A DNA stretch of 64,000 nt from B18-G4 sp032250805. GTDB taxonomy: Bacteria > Bacteroidota > Bacteroidia > Bacteroidales > B18-G4. The notes below the pieces were generated by a model, which worked only from the letters and a program-made list of their open reading frames with translations, was not told the origin of the DNA and did no database searches. Each line of letters starts with the position of its first letter. Positions within the stretch are counted from its first letter, which is position 1. Location: contig JAVVEM010000010.1 in assembly GCA_032250805.1 (NCBI GenBank), forward strand, positions 34,064 through 98,063, given 5' to 3'. Below are positions 51,161 to 60,399 of the stretch, piece by piece. The position numbers were made by a program, and so were the translations under genes.

Positions 51161-54022
51161 ATGCTAAGAAAATATACATATTCATTTTTACTATTCAGCA
51201 TTCTTTCTTTTACACATCATTTTGTTGTTTTTGGGCAAGATACTGCAGAAACTGAAGGCCGGTTGCAACTGGCCGGCACACCGCAGGATTCATTGTCGCA
51301 CCTTATTCAGCTCACCAGCGAACATCGTTTCACCGAACCCGCCAGGGGTATTGTCTGCGGAAAAGCGGCCGTTTCAATTGCCAGACGCATGAACGACAGC
51401 CATTCGCTGGCCCTGGCATATACCGCCCTGGGGCATGTATACTATGAAAAAAGTAATTACGGACTGGCCTTGGAGGCCTATACGAATGCTTTAAACAGGT
51501 GTTTGGAAAATTACGACAGGCAGTTTGTTGGGAATTGCCTCAACAACATTGGTAAAGTTTATCGCGAGTCAGGTATTTACCCCCTTGCAATAATCAAGTT
51601 TGAACAGGCCATAGATCTCTTTACTGAAGAAAATGATGAGCACGGCCTGGCCGAAAGTTACCTCTATGCAGGCATTACATACTTTAAGATGAAAGAATAT
51701 GATCAGGCCATGCAATTCTTTAATAATGTACTTGATGTGCATGTTGATGATTTGAACAGCCCCATCAGGGCAACTACCTATAAGAACATCGGAAATATAT
51801 TCCTTCAAAGAGGAGAATATCCTATGGCAGGTGATTTTTATCAGAGGGCATATAATATTTTTCAACGCACCGAAAATCTTAAGGGCATGGCTTCAATACA
51901 TGCCAGGATGGGCCTTTCGGATAGATTACAGGGAAATTATTTTGCCGCCCTCGATAAATATTCACTGGCAGAGAATATATTCAGTGCCGGGAATAACCGC
52001 AAAAGACTGGCCAAAACATACCTCGCCAAAGCTGAAGTTTATCATTACCTGAACTACCGGACCGAAGCCATTGAATATGTGAACCGCGCCATCGCCCTGG
52101 CGCATGAGCATGGCCTGCCGGAAGTGCTCAAAGACAGTTATTATCTTCTTTATAAACTATATGCCGATGGCGGAAATATGAATTCCGCCCTGGAATATTA
52201 TAAAAATTATGTTTCATACCAGGATTCTCTCTTTAATGAAGAGCTCGCTTACATTATTGCCCTTACTGAAACCCGCAACACATTGCTGCAACACGATATC
52301 AACCCCGAACTTATACCACGTGGAAATCAATTCCAGACATATACAAAGTGGTTTGCTTTGGTCTTGTTTATATTTGCAGTACTGATCGTTATACTTGCCT
52401 TTTCGCGACTCATACACCAGCGTAAAGCCAACAAGATCCTCGCCCATCAGCGGAATATCCTCAAACAAACCCTTAGTGAGCTCCGGATCAATGAGGAAAA
52501 ATACAAAGCATTGTTTTCCCAGGCCAATGATGCTATCTTTTTGATGGACCGTGATATTTATACCGACTGCAACGACAAAACCCTCGAGATTTTTGAATGT
52601 AACAGGGAAGATATTATCGGGCATCCGCCCTATAAGTTCTCTCCCAAAACCCAGCCCGACGGAAAGAATTCGAAGGAAAAGGCATTTGAACTTATCAAGC
52701 AGTGTTACCGGGACCGGCCCCAGCGTTTCTATTGGGTACATACAAAAAAGGATGGCACTCCTTTTCATACGGAAGTTAGCCTGAATATCATTACCCTTGA
52801 AAATGGCAAATACATTCAGGCCATTGTAAGGGATATCAGCGACCGGGTCAGGGCAGAGAAGGATATGATTGCAGCCCGCGAAAAAGCTGAGAAAGCCACC
52901 ACATCAAAAACCTTTTTCCTGGCCAAGATGAGCCATGAGATCAGAACAATGCTGGGAGGCATTACCAGCTCGGCACAATTACTTAAAGAAACCAGGCTAA
53001 ACAAGCATCAGGCTGAAATGCTGGATATTATCAGCACTTCTGCCGACAATCTTCTGGAAATTGTTAATGAGATCCTCGACATGTCGAAAGTCGAAGCAGG
53101 AAAGGTAGACCTTGAAGAGCGACCCTTTGATCTTAAGCACACACTTAAAAGCGTTGTAAATGCATATTTACCAAAAGCCAGAGAGAAAAAAATTACATTA
53201 TATCTCAGTTTACATCCCCATGTGCCTGATCATGTTTCAGGCGATGAATTGCGTTTCAGACAAATACTGAACAATCTTCTCTCAAATGCCATTAAGTTTA
53301 CCGATACAGGAAATGTTACCCTGGAAGCCAAAGTTATTACAGAGTATGAAAACAGCTACCTGATCAGTTTTAACATAACAGATACAGGTATTGGTATACC
53401 CGAAAACAAGGTGAAAGATCTGTTTTCTGAATATTCGCAGTCGGATGCATCAATCAGCAGACGATATGGAGGTACAGGTTTGGGGCTGAACATTGTATAC
53501 AAGCTTGTGACCCTTTTTAAAGGTACCATTGAGGTAAGCAGTGAACTAAACAAAGGAACACAATTTCTGATCAACCTTCCATTCAATAAAACAGAAGCCT
53601 TGCCTGCCAAAGGCAAAAAGGAGCCTCGCCCCCTTAAAAAATATAAAAAACTGCATATCCTTCTGGCCGAAGATAATGTGATAAACCAAAAGATCATCCT
53701 CATTAACCTGAACAATCTCGGACACCATGTTGACCTCGCCATTGATGGCAATGACGCCTGGCAGAAATACCTTGAAGAAAATTACGACTTAATCCTCATG
53801 GACATACAGATGCCCGGCATGGACGGCATAGAGGTCACACACATGATCAGGGATCATGAACAACAGCATCCCGAAAAAAAACGCACACGTATTGTTGCTT
53901 TAACTGCGAATATCCTTGGAAAGGATGCCGAATACTGCCTCACCGAAGGAATGGACGCATACATCAGCAAACCTTTCAGGATTGAAGATATTATTGATAA
54001 AATAGAATCAGCGGGTGTTTAA
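51161..54022 (+). CDS. TPR-PAS hybrid sensor histidine kinase/response regulator
   Basis: A 953-residue envelope sensor. The signal peptide (to about 25) precedes a periplasmic TPR domain (about 60-370), then one membrane helix at about 396-414. A PAS domain (about 448-560) follows, then HisKA with the phospho-acceptor His592 in KMSHEIRTML, then an HATPase domain (NLLSNAIKFTD, DTGIGIPENK, GGTGLGLNIV). The C-terminal receiver has Asp881 in LILMDIQMPG. The H-box has Met where Pro is usual. No separate output gene is adjacent, so the receiver must pass phosphate elsewhere. Confidence 0.92.
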   Translation: MLRKYTYSFLLFSILSFTHHFVVFGQDTAETEGRLQLAGTPQDSLSHLIQLTSEHRFTEPARGIVCGKAAVSIARRMNDSHSLALAYTALGHVYYEKSNYGLALEAYTNALNRCLENYDRQFVGNCLNNIGKVYRESGIYPLAIIKFEQAIDLFTEENDEHGLAESYLYAGITYFKMKEYDQAMQFFNNVLDVHVDDLNSPIRATTYKNIGNIFLQRGEYPMAGDFYQRAYNIFQRTENLKGMASIHARMGLSDRLQGNYFAALDKYSLAENIFSAGNNRKRLAKTYLAKAEVYHYLNYRTEAIEYVNRAIALAHEHGLPEVLKDSYYLLYKLYADGGNMNSALEYYKNYVSYQDSLFNEELAYIIALTETRNTLLQHDINPELIPRGNQFQTYTKWFALVLFIFAVLIVILAFSRLIHQRKANKILAHQRNILKQTLSELRINEEKYKALFSQANDAIFLMDRDIYTDCNDKTLEIFECNREDIIGHPPYKFSPKTQPDGKNSKEKAFELIKQCYRDRPQRFYWVHTKKDGTPFHTEVSLNIITLENGKYIQAIVRDISDRVRAEKDMIAAREKAEKATTSKTFFLAKMSHEIRTMLGGITSSAQLLKETRLNKHQAEMLDIISTSADNLLEIVNEILDMSKVEAGKVDLEERPFDLKHTLKSVVNAYLPKAREKKITLYLSLHPHVPDHVSGDELRFRQILNNLLSNAIKFTDTGNVTLEAKVITEYENSYLISFNITDTGIGIPENKVKDLFSEYSQSDASISRRYGGTGLGLNIVYKLVTLFKGTIEVSSELNKGTQFLINLPFNKTEALPAKGKKEPRPLKKYKKLHILLAEDNVINQKIILINLNNLGHHVDLAIDGNDAWQKYLEENYDLILMDIQMPGMDGIEVTHMIRDHEQQHPEKKRTRIVALTANILGKDAEYCLTEGMDAYISKPFRIEDIIDKIESAGV

Positions 54023-54032
54023 TGTATTTCCA

Positions 54033-56072
54033 CTATTTTCTGATCACCTTTGAAGAACTGCTTATGCCATTACTGCTTTTCGCAACAACGTAATAAATGC
54101 CTGCAGGACAAGCAGCACCTCCATCGGTACGGCCGTCCCAACTGAATGTATGTACCCCTGAAACGTATTTCCCACCGGCAATGGTGCACACCATGCTTCC
54201 TTTGTTATTAAATATCATTACGTTTAAATCCGTTGTTCCGGCCAGGTTAACATTAAAGTGCAGAACATCACTAAAGGGATTGGGGTAAGCCGCAGTTATA
54301 GCCATATTCTGCCCAGGCTCATCAAGTGCTGATATAATGTCCTCATCAACCACGATCAACACTTGCTCATCGCCGCCTTCACACTCAATAAACATGGTAT
54401 CCTGCAAAAAGCCCATTCCCTGATCGGTAGGTATGGGAACATAAACGGTCAGCACCAGCGAATCGCCCACTGCCAGTGAATAGGGGAATGTTACCAGGGG
54501 TTCAGCTATCCAGTAAAAAATATCGGTACCCTCAAGGTTTATGTTCTCAATAATGGCATCCACATCCCCATCAGGGAAGATCTTTACCTGCAAGCCGTCA
54601 ACAGCCTGATTTATGGTTGTAAACAGTAATGTGTCGGGAAATGAAACGATTCCGGGCAGGTTTTGCACAACGGTAAACACATGGGGGTCGGGGGTGCCAA
54701 TAAACGGATGCGTTGACCTTTTCCCTGATTCGTCGGCCGCAAAGATGTAATAGGATACCTCGGTTCCTTCTTCCTGAAAAGGGATAATGCCTTTGTAATT
54801 GTTGCCGAGTTGCGGGGTCATCTGTACCGGCTGATATGCTCCGTCAGTTTTGTAATACAATAAAACCGAGTCGGCATATAGCGGCGAGCCTGAATAATTG
54901 GTGATCGAAGCTGTGATCTCATACTGATCCTGCATCTGTATATCGCCCAGCAGGGGAATATGCCTGATATAAAGCATTTCTATATCGGCGATCCCTTTGG
55001 CCCGGCAATGCAGGGCATCTGTATTTTCCCATCCATCATACATTACACCGATCACTTCATAACCGGGCATGGCTTCCTCATATACCGCCAGTGCATCTGC
55101 ATCATATGGACTGCCTGTTATCGGCACGAATACCTTTCGGTTCAGGATCAGAGAATTGGTATAGGGCGTATTGGGATAATAGCCGGGTGTATATACCCTG
55201 AAGACTTCATAGGGCACACCCCAATCACTTATGGTATTGGCAAAATAATCGGCCACATATTCAAAGTCGTCGTAACGCGGATCACTTTCGAGCACTGAAC
55301 CAATCAGCACTTTATTCATCCCAAGGTATTTTCCCCAGCAGTCGATGTGCTTGATATATTCACCCAGTGGATCGGGCAAAACGTGATATTGCTCCACTCC
55401 AAGATAATCATCCACCATTTGCTGTATCTCAGTATGGCTCATCCCCGGGTTTTCATCCCAGACCAGATCGGTGGAAGCACCCTGTTTTATGCCGGTACAC
55501 ATCCAGTTGCCTCCGGTTTGTTCAAGAGGCATCCCGTAAAGGTCGATGCCCAGGTAGGCGGCTACCTCCACAGGAACTTCATCATCGTTTGGCCTGGGCC
55601 TGTTATATGGAAAATCGCAAACGCCAAAATTACCGTTCCCGTCGATTACAAACCATGGACCATAGTCACGGGTCCAGTATGAGTCGGTAGGTGCCTGGAT
55701 AAAATCGATATTGTTCATATTGGCTCCACTCCCCTGATATATACTGGTTACTGTGTTTTGCTGGCTCTGGCTGGACACCAGCGTGGTAACATTACAATCC
55801 TGCGACATCTCCACGATCAATGCCGTAGGGATACCAAAGGGGTACCTGACCAGCACGCTCTGCATGTGCTCATATTCGGCCACCATACGCACCGGGGGGG
55901 CGGGCGGGTCGGTAGGTACGAAGTTTTTTATGTTGTCGTGAGGAAGCTTCATCTCTTCCTCGCTCAGGTAGTGCATCTTTTTCCATATCGGAACGTCTTT
56001 CACCTGCTGGGCAATCAATCCTGAGTTTAGTAATATAAGCGTGATCAGTAGAAGAGTAGCAAATCTTTTCAT
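54033..56072 (-). CDS. secreted peptidylarginine deiminase (PPAD-type) with T9SS domain
   Basis: A 679-residue secreted enzyme from the ATG at 56072 (the frame runs 6 codons further to a TTG). Signal peptide to about 21, then a guanidino-group-modifying deiminase fold. Residues matching P. gingivalis PPAD line up: Asp136 (WTRDY), His242 and Asp244 (KHIDCWG) and Cys356 (ALHCRA). The arginines that bind the substrate's C-terminal carboxylate also match, Arg158 and Arg160 in YNRPRPNDDE. An Ig-like domain (about 380-475), a further beta domain and a T9SS sorting domain starting at AAYPNPFSD follow. It should convert C-terminal arginine of peptides to citrulline outside the cell. A less specific agmatine-deiminase-like role is the alternative. 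Confidence 0.88.
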   Translation of the reverse strand: MKRFATLLLITLILLNSGLIAQQVKDVPIWKKMHYLSEEEMKLPHDNIKNFVPTDPPAPPVRMVAEYEHMQSVLVRYPFGIPTALIVEMSQDCNVTTLVSSQSQQNTVTSIYQGSGANMNNIDFIQAPTDSYWTRDYGPWFVIDGNGNFGVCDFPYNRPRPNDDEVPVEVAAYLGIDLYGMPLEQTGGNWMCTGIKQGASTDLVWDENPGMSHTEIQQMVDDYLGVEQYHVLPDPLGEYIKHIDCWGKYLGMNKVLIGSVLESDPRYDDFEYVADYFANTISDWGVPYEVFRVYTPGYYPNTPYTNSLILNRKVFVPITGSPYDADALAVYEEAMPGYEVIGVMYDGWENTDALHCRAKGIADIEMLYIRHIPLLGDIQMQDQYEITASITNYSGSPLYADSVLLYYKTDGAYQPVQMTPQLGNNYKGIIPFQEEGTEVSYYIFAADESGKRSTHPFIGTPDPHVFTVVQNLPGIVSFPDTLLFTTINQAVDGLQVKIFPDGDVDAIIENINLEGTDIFYWIAEPLVTFPYSLAVGDSLVLTVYVPIPTDQGMGFLQDTMFIECEGGDEQVLIVVDEDIISALDEPGQNMAITAAYPNPFSDVLHFNVNLAGTTDLNVMIFNNKGSMVCTIAGGKYVSGVHTFSWDGRTDGGAACPAGIYYVVAKSSNGISSSSKVIRK

Positions 56073-56247
56073 AACAACGGGTCTTGTCAATTAGAGTTTC
56101 AATGTTGAAATTGGTGTTCAAAGATAGATAAATATTTTTTGTCGGATCACTGATAACCGGCCCCGGCAACATACTGTTTTTCTGCAAAGGATAAATGCTT
56201 AACACTCAATTTCAACAGCCCGGGGTCTGAATAATTATTTTCTTTAC

Positions 56248-56255
56248 TATATTTG
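56248..56255 (+). promoter_or_regulatory. -7 element of tatA
   Basis: TATATTTG lies 20 bp before the ATG at 56276, at normal spacing. No TTG is seen at the upstream distance. Confidence 0.5.
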
Positions 56256-56275
56256 CATTATAAAATTCAACGAAC

Positions 56276-56491
56276 ATGACATACCTATCTATATTACTCG
56301 GCATTCCCGGTACCTGGCAGATCGTTGTGATCGTGCTGGTCGTATTGCTGCTGTTCGGGGGCAAGAAAATCCCTGAGCTGATGAAAGGCATCGGACGCGG
56401 AACACGTGAATTTAAAAAAGGCCTGAACACCGACGATGAAGACGATAGCAAAGAAAGCAGCGACAAGAAAGAGGTTACAAAAAAGGAATAA
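56276..56491 (+). CDS. tatA: twin-arginine translocase subunit TatA/TatE
   Basis: A 71-residue membrane protein. One N-terminal helix (about 12-30), the hinge LFGGKKIPELMKG and the amphipathic helix (about 33-48) are followed by a short, strongly charged tail. It oligomerises into the pore that exports folded proteins with twin-arginine signals. tatC is not in the window. The order tatA, MltD-like, DUF4837 recurs in Bacteroidota. Confidence 0.93.
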   Translation: MTYLSILLGIPGTWQIVVIVLVVLLLFGGKKIPELMKGIGRGTREFKKGLNTDDEDDSKESSDKKEVTKKE

Positions 56492-56527
56492 GCGGGAAAG
56501 CAAAACTTTATTACTGCATAAAGAAAT

Positions 56528-56560
56528 CGGGAAATTGAGCATTTCAATACTCCCGTTTTC
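56528..56560 (+). terminator. possible terminator after tatA
   Basis: CGGGA (56528-56532) pairs with TCCCG (56551-56555), with further pairing of ATTGA to TCAAT inside, followed by TTTTCTTTTA. The stem has mismatches, so this is weaker than the terminator at 51039. Confidence 0.55.
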
Positions 56561-56734
56561 TTTTATTTATACCCATTAAATAAACAGTATTTCCTGCCAG
56601 CGATCCAATCCCTGAATGATCCTCAGAAGCTTTTTAAAGAAGTATTCACATCAATTCGTTCATAAAAAATCAGGGTTCAGTGTTTTTTGCATGAAATTTG
56701 CATACAATTTTACCATTAAATCATTTATTTTTAT

Positions 56735-58471
56735 ATGAATCTTCACCATAAATTAACGGCCTTACCAATCCTGTTTATCTTATTGCACGGCGCAGGCGTA
56801 ATATTTGCACAGGGGCAGCCAGCTCCCGACACATTAAAGAACACTGGCTTAATAGCTGAGGCATTTGATGATACCGGGATGGTTGCCGACACACAGGAGC
56901 TTGGCCATATCCTATGGAAAGATTCGCCTGTGGTGGCTATGCTCGACAGCCTGGCACAGTTAAAATATTATGGCGACAAGACATTCATTACCGATATTGA
57001 CAGTCTCAACGTCTATCATTTTCCTAAAGATTTCATCCCTGAATATCCCGACTCTGTTATTGCAGCACGCCTCGAAGCATTAAACAGCGAAACAACCATT
57101 GAGCTGGCCTATAACAGGCAGGTTAAGAATTATATTCATCTTTATGCGGTAAAGAAACGAGAACTTACTTCAAGGATATTGGGCCTGGCCGAAGTTTATT
57201 TCCCATTATTCGAGGAACAGCTCGACCGCTTTGATATTCCGCTGGAGATGAAATACCTTGCCGTTGTAGAATCAGCCCTGATCCCTACAGCCGGTTCCCG
57301 TGCCGGCGCCAAAGGCCTTTGGCAGTTCATGTACGGTACAGGAAAAGTATACGGACTCAGGGTTACTTCCCTGATCGATGAACGCTATGATCCTTATCTG
57401 GCAACCATAGCAGCTTGTGAGCACCTCAACGACCTTTACGACATTTACGGCGACTGGTCGCTCGTAATGGCAGCTTATAATTCAGGTTCGGGCAATGTTA
57501 ACAAAGCGATAAGGCGCGCAGGAGGTGTTAAAAGTTACTGGGCCATATGGCCTTTCCTTCCAAGAGAAACACGTGGGTATGTGCCGGCCTTTACTGCTGT
57601 ATATTATACCATGACCCATGCAGCCGAGCATAATATCTATCCGGTACATCCCGGCATTATGCATCATGAGATTGATACGGTTACCGTACATGATGTGCTC
57701 TCTTTCGACCAGGTCAGCGAGATGCTCGGGATACCAATGGATCAGCTCAAACTGCTGAACCCCCTCTATAAAAAAGATTTTATCCCTTATAAGGAGGGTG
57801 AACACTTCGTGCTCAGGTTACCAAAAGAATATATTGGTGATTTTATCAATAACGAGCAGGAATTATACGCCTATAAAACCCAAAAAGGGATGGAGAAAGA
57901 AAAACTCCTTGCTGAGATCAAAAAAGCACAGGAGCGCACGATACATGTGGTACGAAGCGGTGAAAACCTCGGGCTGATCGCCAGACGTTACCATGTATAC
58001 GTTAGTCAGATCAAATCATGGAACGGCATGCGGGGATCAACGATTTATCCCGGACAACGCCTTGTTGTTTATCCGTCGGCAAGGTATAATCCCATTTCAT
58101 CGCCGGTGGCTGCCACAGCCAGCAATAAGGTGACGGCAGCCAGTACACATACCGTTAGGAATGGCGAGAATCTGGGGCTTATTGCCAACAAATACGGATG
58201 CTCGGTATCGCAGTTGAAAATCTGGAATAATCTTTCAAAAAGTACGATCCACCCCGGCCAGAAACTGATCGTGTCAAAAACAGCAGTTGCACAGCTCGAA
58301 CAAAGCAAGGAATATATTTATCATACAGTAAGATCGGGCGATACCCTGTGGGATATTGCCAAAATGTACGACGGGGTTACGGTAAACCAGATCAAAGACC
58401 TGAACAACATCACCAATGCACGAAGGCTGAAACCGGGCGATAAAATAAGGATCGCCGTGAAAAGCTCCTGA
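56735..58471 (+). CDS. mltD: MltD-like lytic transglycosylase with LysM domains
   Basis: A 578-residue exported peptidoglycan lytic transglycosylase. A signal peptide and low-complexity linker precede an SLT domain at about 150-300, with catalytic Glu179 in AVVESALIP and KGLWQFMYGTGK. Three clear LysM repeats follow at about 402-448 (IHVVRSGENLGLIA), 467-512 (HTVRNGENLGLIA) and 527-576 (YHTVRSGDTLWDIA). A degenerate LysM-like stretch at about 310-370 precedes them. The LysM modules hold it on the glycan. It is followed 36 bp on by the DUF4837 gene. Confidence 0.92.
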   Translation: MNLHHKLTALPILFILLHGAGVIFAQGQPAPDTLKNTGLIAEAFDDTGMVADTQELGHILWKDSPVVAMLDSLAQLKYYGDKTFITDIDSLNVYHFPKDFIPEYPDSVIAARLEALNSETTIELAYNRQVKNYIHLYAVKKRELTSRILGLAEVYFPLFEEQLDRFDIPLEMKYLAVVESALIPTAGSRAGAKGLWQFMYGTGKVYGLRVTSLIDERYDPYLATIAACEHLNDLYDIYGDWSLVMAAYNSGSGNVNKAIRRAGGVKSYWAIWPFLPRETRGYVPAFTAVYYTMTHAAEHNIYPVHPGIMHHEIDTVTVHDVLSFDQVSEMLGIPMDQLKLLNPLYKKDFIPYKEGEHFVLRLPKEYIGDFINNEQELYAYKTQKGMEKEKLLAEIKKAQERTIHVVRSGENLGLIARRYHVYVSQIKSWNGMRGSTIYPGQRLVVYPSARYNPISSPVAATASNKVTAASTHTVRNGENLGLIANKYGCSVSQLKIWNNLSKSTIHPGQKLIVSKTAVAQLEQSKEYIYHTVRSGDTLWDIAKMYDGVTVNQIKDLNNITNARRLKPGDKIRIAVKSS

Positions 58472-58507
58472 CCATTGATATAAAAGATCATTAAAACAAA
58501 ATATATT

Positions 58508-59539
58508 ATGAACTTTTACAAGATTTATGCAAGAACAGGAATGATATCCCTGCTCATGCTGCTGACCATTGCCTTTTCTTCGTGCGAAAGAAAAGTCAGG
58601 TACGAACAGTCGACCGGAAAGACCAATGAGATCCTTGTGGTTACCAATAACAAAACCCAATGGAATGGTGAGTTGGGCCGGGTAGTCAAGGATTTTTTCG
58701 GGCAACCCCTTCCGGGCTTACCCCAACCCGAACCCATGTTCAGGCTTTTCAACATTGCCGATGAGAACATGAACAAGATTTTCAGGTCGCAGCACAACAT
58801 CCTTATCATTGATATTAACCCCGGATTTTCCGAACCCCTTGTCGAAACGCGTACTGACCACTGGGCAAGGCCTCAGCGCCTGATCAAGATCACAGCACCC
58901 GATCTGGCTTCATTCAAGGAAAGTTTCGAACAGCATAAAACAGCATTTTTAAAAGCCTTCAACGAGCTGGAGATCAAACGCACAAACCAGCAATTTAAAA
59001 TGGCCAGGAGTGTTAAGTTAACCAATATCATTAAAAAGAAATTTGGTTTTGATATTCAGTTGCCCGGTGGATTTGTTATTGGGTCTGAAGATGATCAATT
59101 TATTTGGTTGCGTCAGAGCATGCATAAAGTTAAGCAGGATGTTGAACTGGGCATCATGATCTATGAAGCCCCATATACCGACACCAGTGTTTTTAGTCCT
59201 GAATACATCCTTGACTTACGCGATTCACTTACCCGCAAACATATTCCCGGCCCGTCGGAAGGATCATATATGATCACTTCACGCGACTACATCCCCGCAG
59301 TTTTTAACAGGCAAGACGATTTTGTAAGCGGTTTTGCGGTTGAAACACGCGGTTTGTGGATGGTTAAGAACGATTTTATGGGTGGCCCTTTCATCAGCTT
59401 TACCTTCACAGACCCCGGCCTTGAAAGGGTAATCACTGTTGATGGATATGTTTACAACCCCGGCGACCTCAAGCGTAACTTCATCCGCCAGATGGAAGCG
59501 ATATTTTATACGATTTCGTTCGGCGGAAATGGTGATTAA
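58508..59539 (+). CDS. DUF4837 lipoprotein
   Basis: A 343-residue predicted lipoprotein (signal ending FSSCERK, lipidated Cys about 26). The DUF4837 domain opens with GKTNEILVVTNN and contains HWARPQRLIKITAP. It is a Bacteroidota family of unknown function that habitually follows an MltD-like gene, as here. The pairing suggests a role in cell-wall maintenance, but that is inference from position only. Confidence 0.88.
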   Translation: MNFYKIYARTGMISLLMLLTIAFSSCERKVRYEQSTGKTNEILVVTNNKTQWNGELGRVVKDFFGQPLPGLPQPEPMFRLFNIADENMNKIFRSQHNILIIDINPGFSEPLVETRTDHWARPQRLIKITAPDLASFKESFEQHKTAFLKAFNELEIKRTNQQFKMARSVKLTNIIKKKFGFDIQLPGGFVIGSEDDQFIWLRQSMHKVKQDVELGIMIYEAPYTDTSVFSPEYILDLRDSLTRKHIPGPSEGSYMITSRDYIPAVFNRQDDFVSGFAVETRGLWMVKNDFMGGPFISFTFTDPGLERVITVDGYVYNPGDLKRNFIRQMEAIFYTISFGGNGD

Positions 59540-59608
59540 CAAAATGCCCTGACGGACTGATCCTTCCGGTATAATTTATCATCACGAAAAACAAAGGAAA
59601 ATTAACTG

Positions 59609-60028
59609 CTACTCCTTCACATAAACAGAAGTGATGTTTCCGTTCTTCACGCTGCTGGTATACAAAATTTTATTGCCGTCGAGCCTGCCCAGTTCAATGG
59701 GGTCGCCTACATCGCCTTCTTCAAACATAAAGGTGATCATGTTGTTTTCGCTGTTATACGCCCAGAATGCATCAGACCTATAGCCATCAATGGTGAGCAC
59801 CATGGTATGATCATCATTCAGCGTGAAAGTGGTGGTTTTAGCGGAAGCAATGGCCATATCGACACTGGCAAGATTTGCTGCCGAGGCTTTTGTGGAGTCG
59901 ACCGTAGCCTCAACGCTCTCCGTTACCCAGTTTCCGGGCAAATTATCTTCCGGTGAACCACAGGAAGTGATAAGAAGAATTGCAAGCATCATTGCAAGCA
60001 TAACTGAGAATGTTCTGATCTTTTTCAT
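59609..60028 (-). CDS. small lipoprotein, lipocalin-like
   Basis: A 139-residue lipoprotein (signal ending LITSCGS, lipobox Cys). The mature part looks like a short lipocalin-type beta barrel: PGNWVTESVEAT at the start, TFTLNDDHTMVLTIDG, FWAYNSENNMITFMFE. I cannot name a family with certainty. I use the ATG at 60028 because it gives the normal signal start MKKIRTFS. A promoter match precedes it, so it is independent of the histone-like gene 77 bp upstream. Confidence 0.7.
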   Translation of the reverse strand: MKKIRTFSVMLAMMLAILLITSCGSPEDNLPGNWVTESVEATVDSTKASAANLASVDMAIASAKTTTFTLNDDHTMVLTIDGYRSDAFWAYNSENNMITFMFEEGDVGDPIELGRLDGNKILYTSSVKNGNITSVYVKE

Positions 60029-60050
60029 TTGCAATATTCGTTAGTGCACA

Positions 60051-60082
60051 CAAAGATATACAATCAAGGCATGACAATTCAA
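60051..60082 (-). promoter_or_regulatory. promoter of the lipocalin-like gene
   Basis: On the minus strand, TTG (60082-60080), 21 bp and TATCTTTG (60058-60051) match the consensus. The ATG follows 22 bp on. Confidence 0.55.
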
Positions 60083-60105
60083 TTATTTTTAATTCTGAAT
60101 TTGAA

Positions 60106-60306
60106 CTAATCAAGGTCGAAAAGATCCGGTTCATGCGTAAGATCGCGTTTAAGGATGGTTTTTCGCCTTTTCGCCTTTGCTTTTCGCGCTGCATGCTCAA
60201 GAATTGTTTTCAGCCTGGCCTCAGCAGCTTCGAATGAATCGGAACTGATCTTCATATCGAGCGACTTTGCCAGTGCCCTGATCCCGGTTTTATTGATCAA
60301 TGCCAT
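60106..60306 (-). CDS. bacterial histone-fold protein (short alpha-3 type)
   Basis: A 66-residue basic protein that reads as a single histone fold. A first short helix (TGIRALAKSLDM) leads to a loop KISSD, then a long middle helix (about 23-45). A loop of Arg-Lys-Thr (RRKTI) precedes KRDL, the position of the strand and start of the third helix. From the Met before the first loop to the RKT is 30 residues, the same as I recall for Bdellovibrio Bd0055-type histones and shorter than archaeal histones. The tail THEPDLFDLD is acidic and leaves little room for a full third helix. It would bind or coat DNA. The assignment is by pattern, not a search; a small unrelated helical protein is the alternative. 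Confidence 0.72.
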   Translation of the reverse strand: MALINKTGIRALAKSLDMKISSDSFEAAEARLKTILEHAARKAKAKRRKTILKRDLTHEPDLFDLD

Positions 60307-60329
60307 CGGTAATTGAATTAGTTAACATA

Positions 60330-60337
60330 CAAATATA
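60330..60337 (-). promoter_or_regulatory. -7 element of the histone-fold gene
   Basis: TATATTTG on the minus strand (60337-60330) lies 23 bp before the ATG at 60306 and just after the U-tract of the OmpA terminator. No TTG is seen at the upstream spacing. Confidence 0.45.
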
Positions 60338-60372
60338 AAAAAATCCCTGCAGTTATATTTTCTGCAGGGATT
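60335..60372 (-). terminator. rho-independent terminator of the OmpA gene
   Basis: AATCCCTGCAG (60342-60352) and CTGCAGGGATT (60362-60372) form a perfect 11-bp stem with a 9-nt loop. On the minus strand it is followed by a run of T, fitting termination of the OmpA-family transcript. Confidence 0.93.
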
Positions 60373-60399
60373 GTGAATTTTATTCTTTTGCACTGTTTT

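Noticed and set aside
54033..56072. Simple agmatine deiminase for the secreted deiminase
   Set aside because: Signal peptide, T9SS domain, Ig-like domain and the PPAD-equivalent arginines point to a peptide substrate and not intracellular agmatine.
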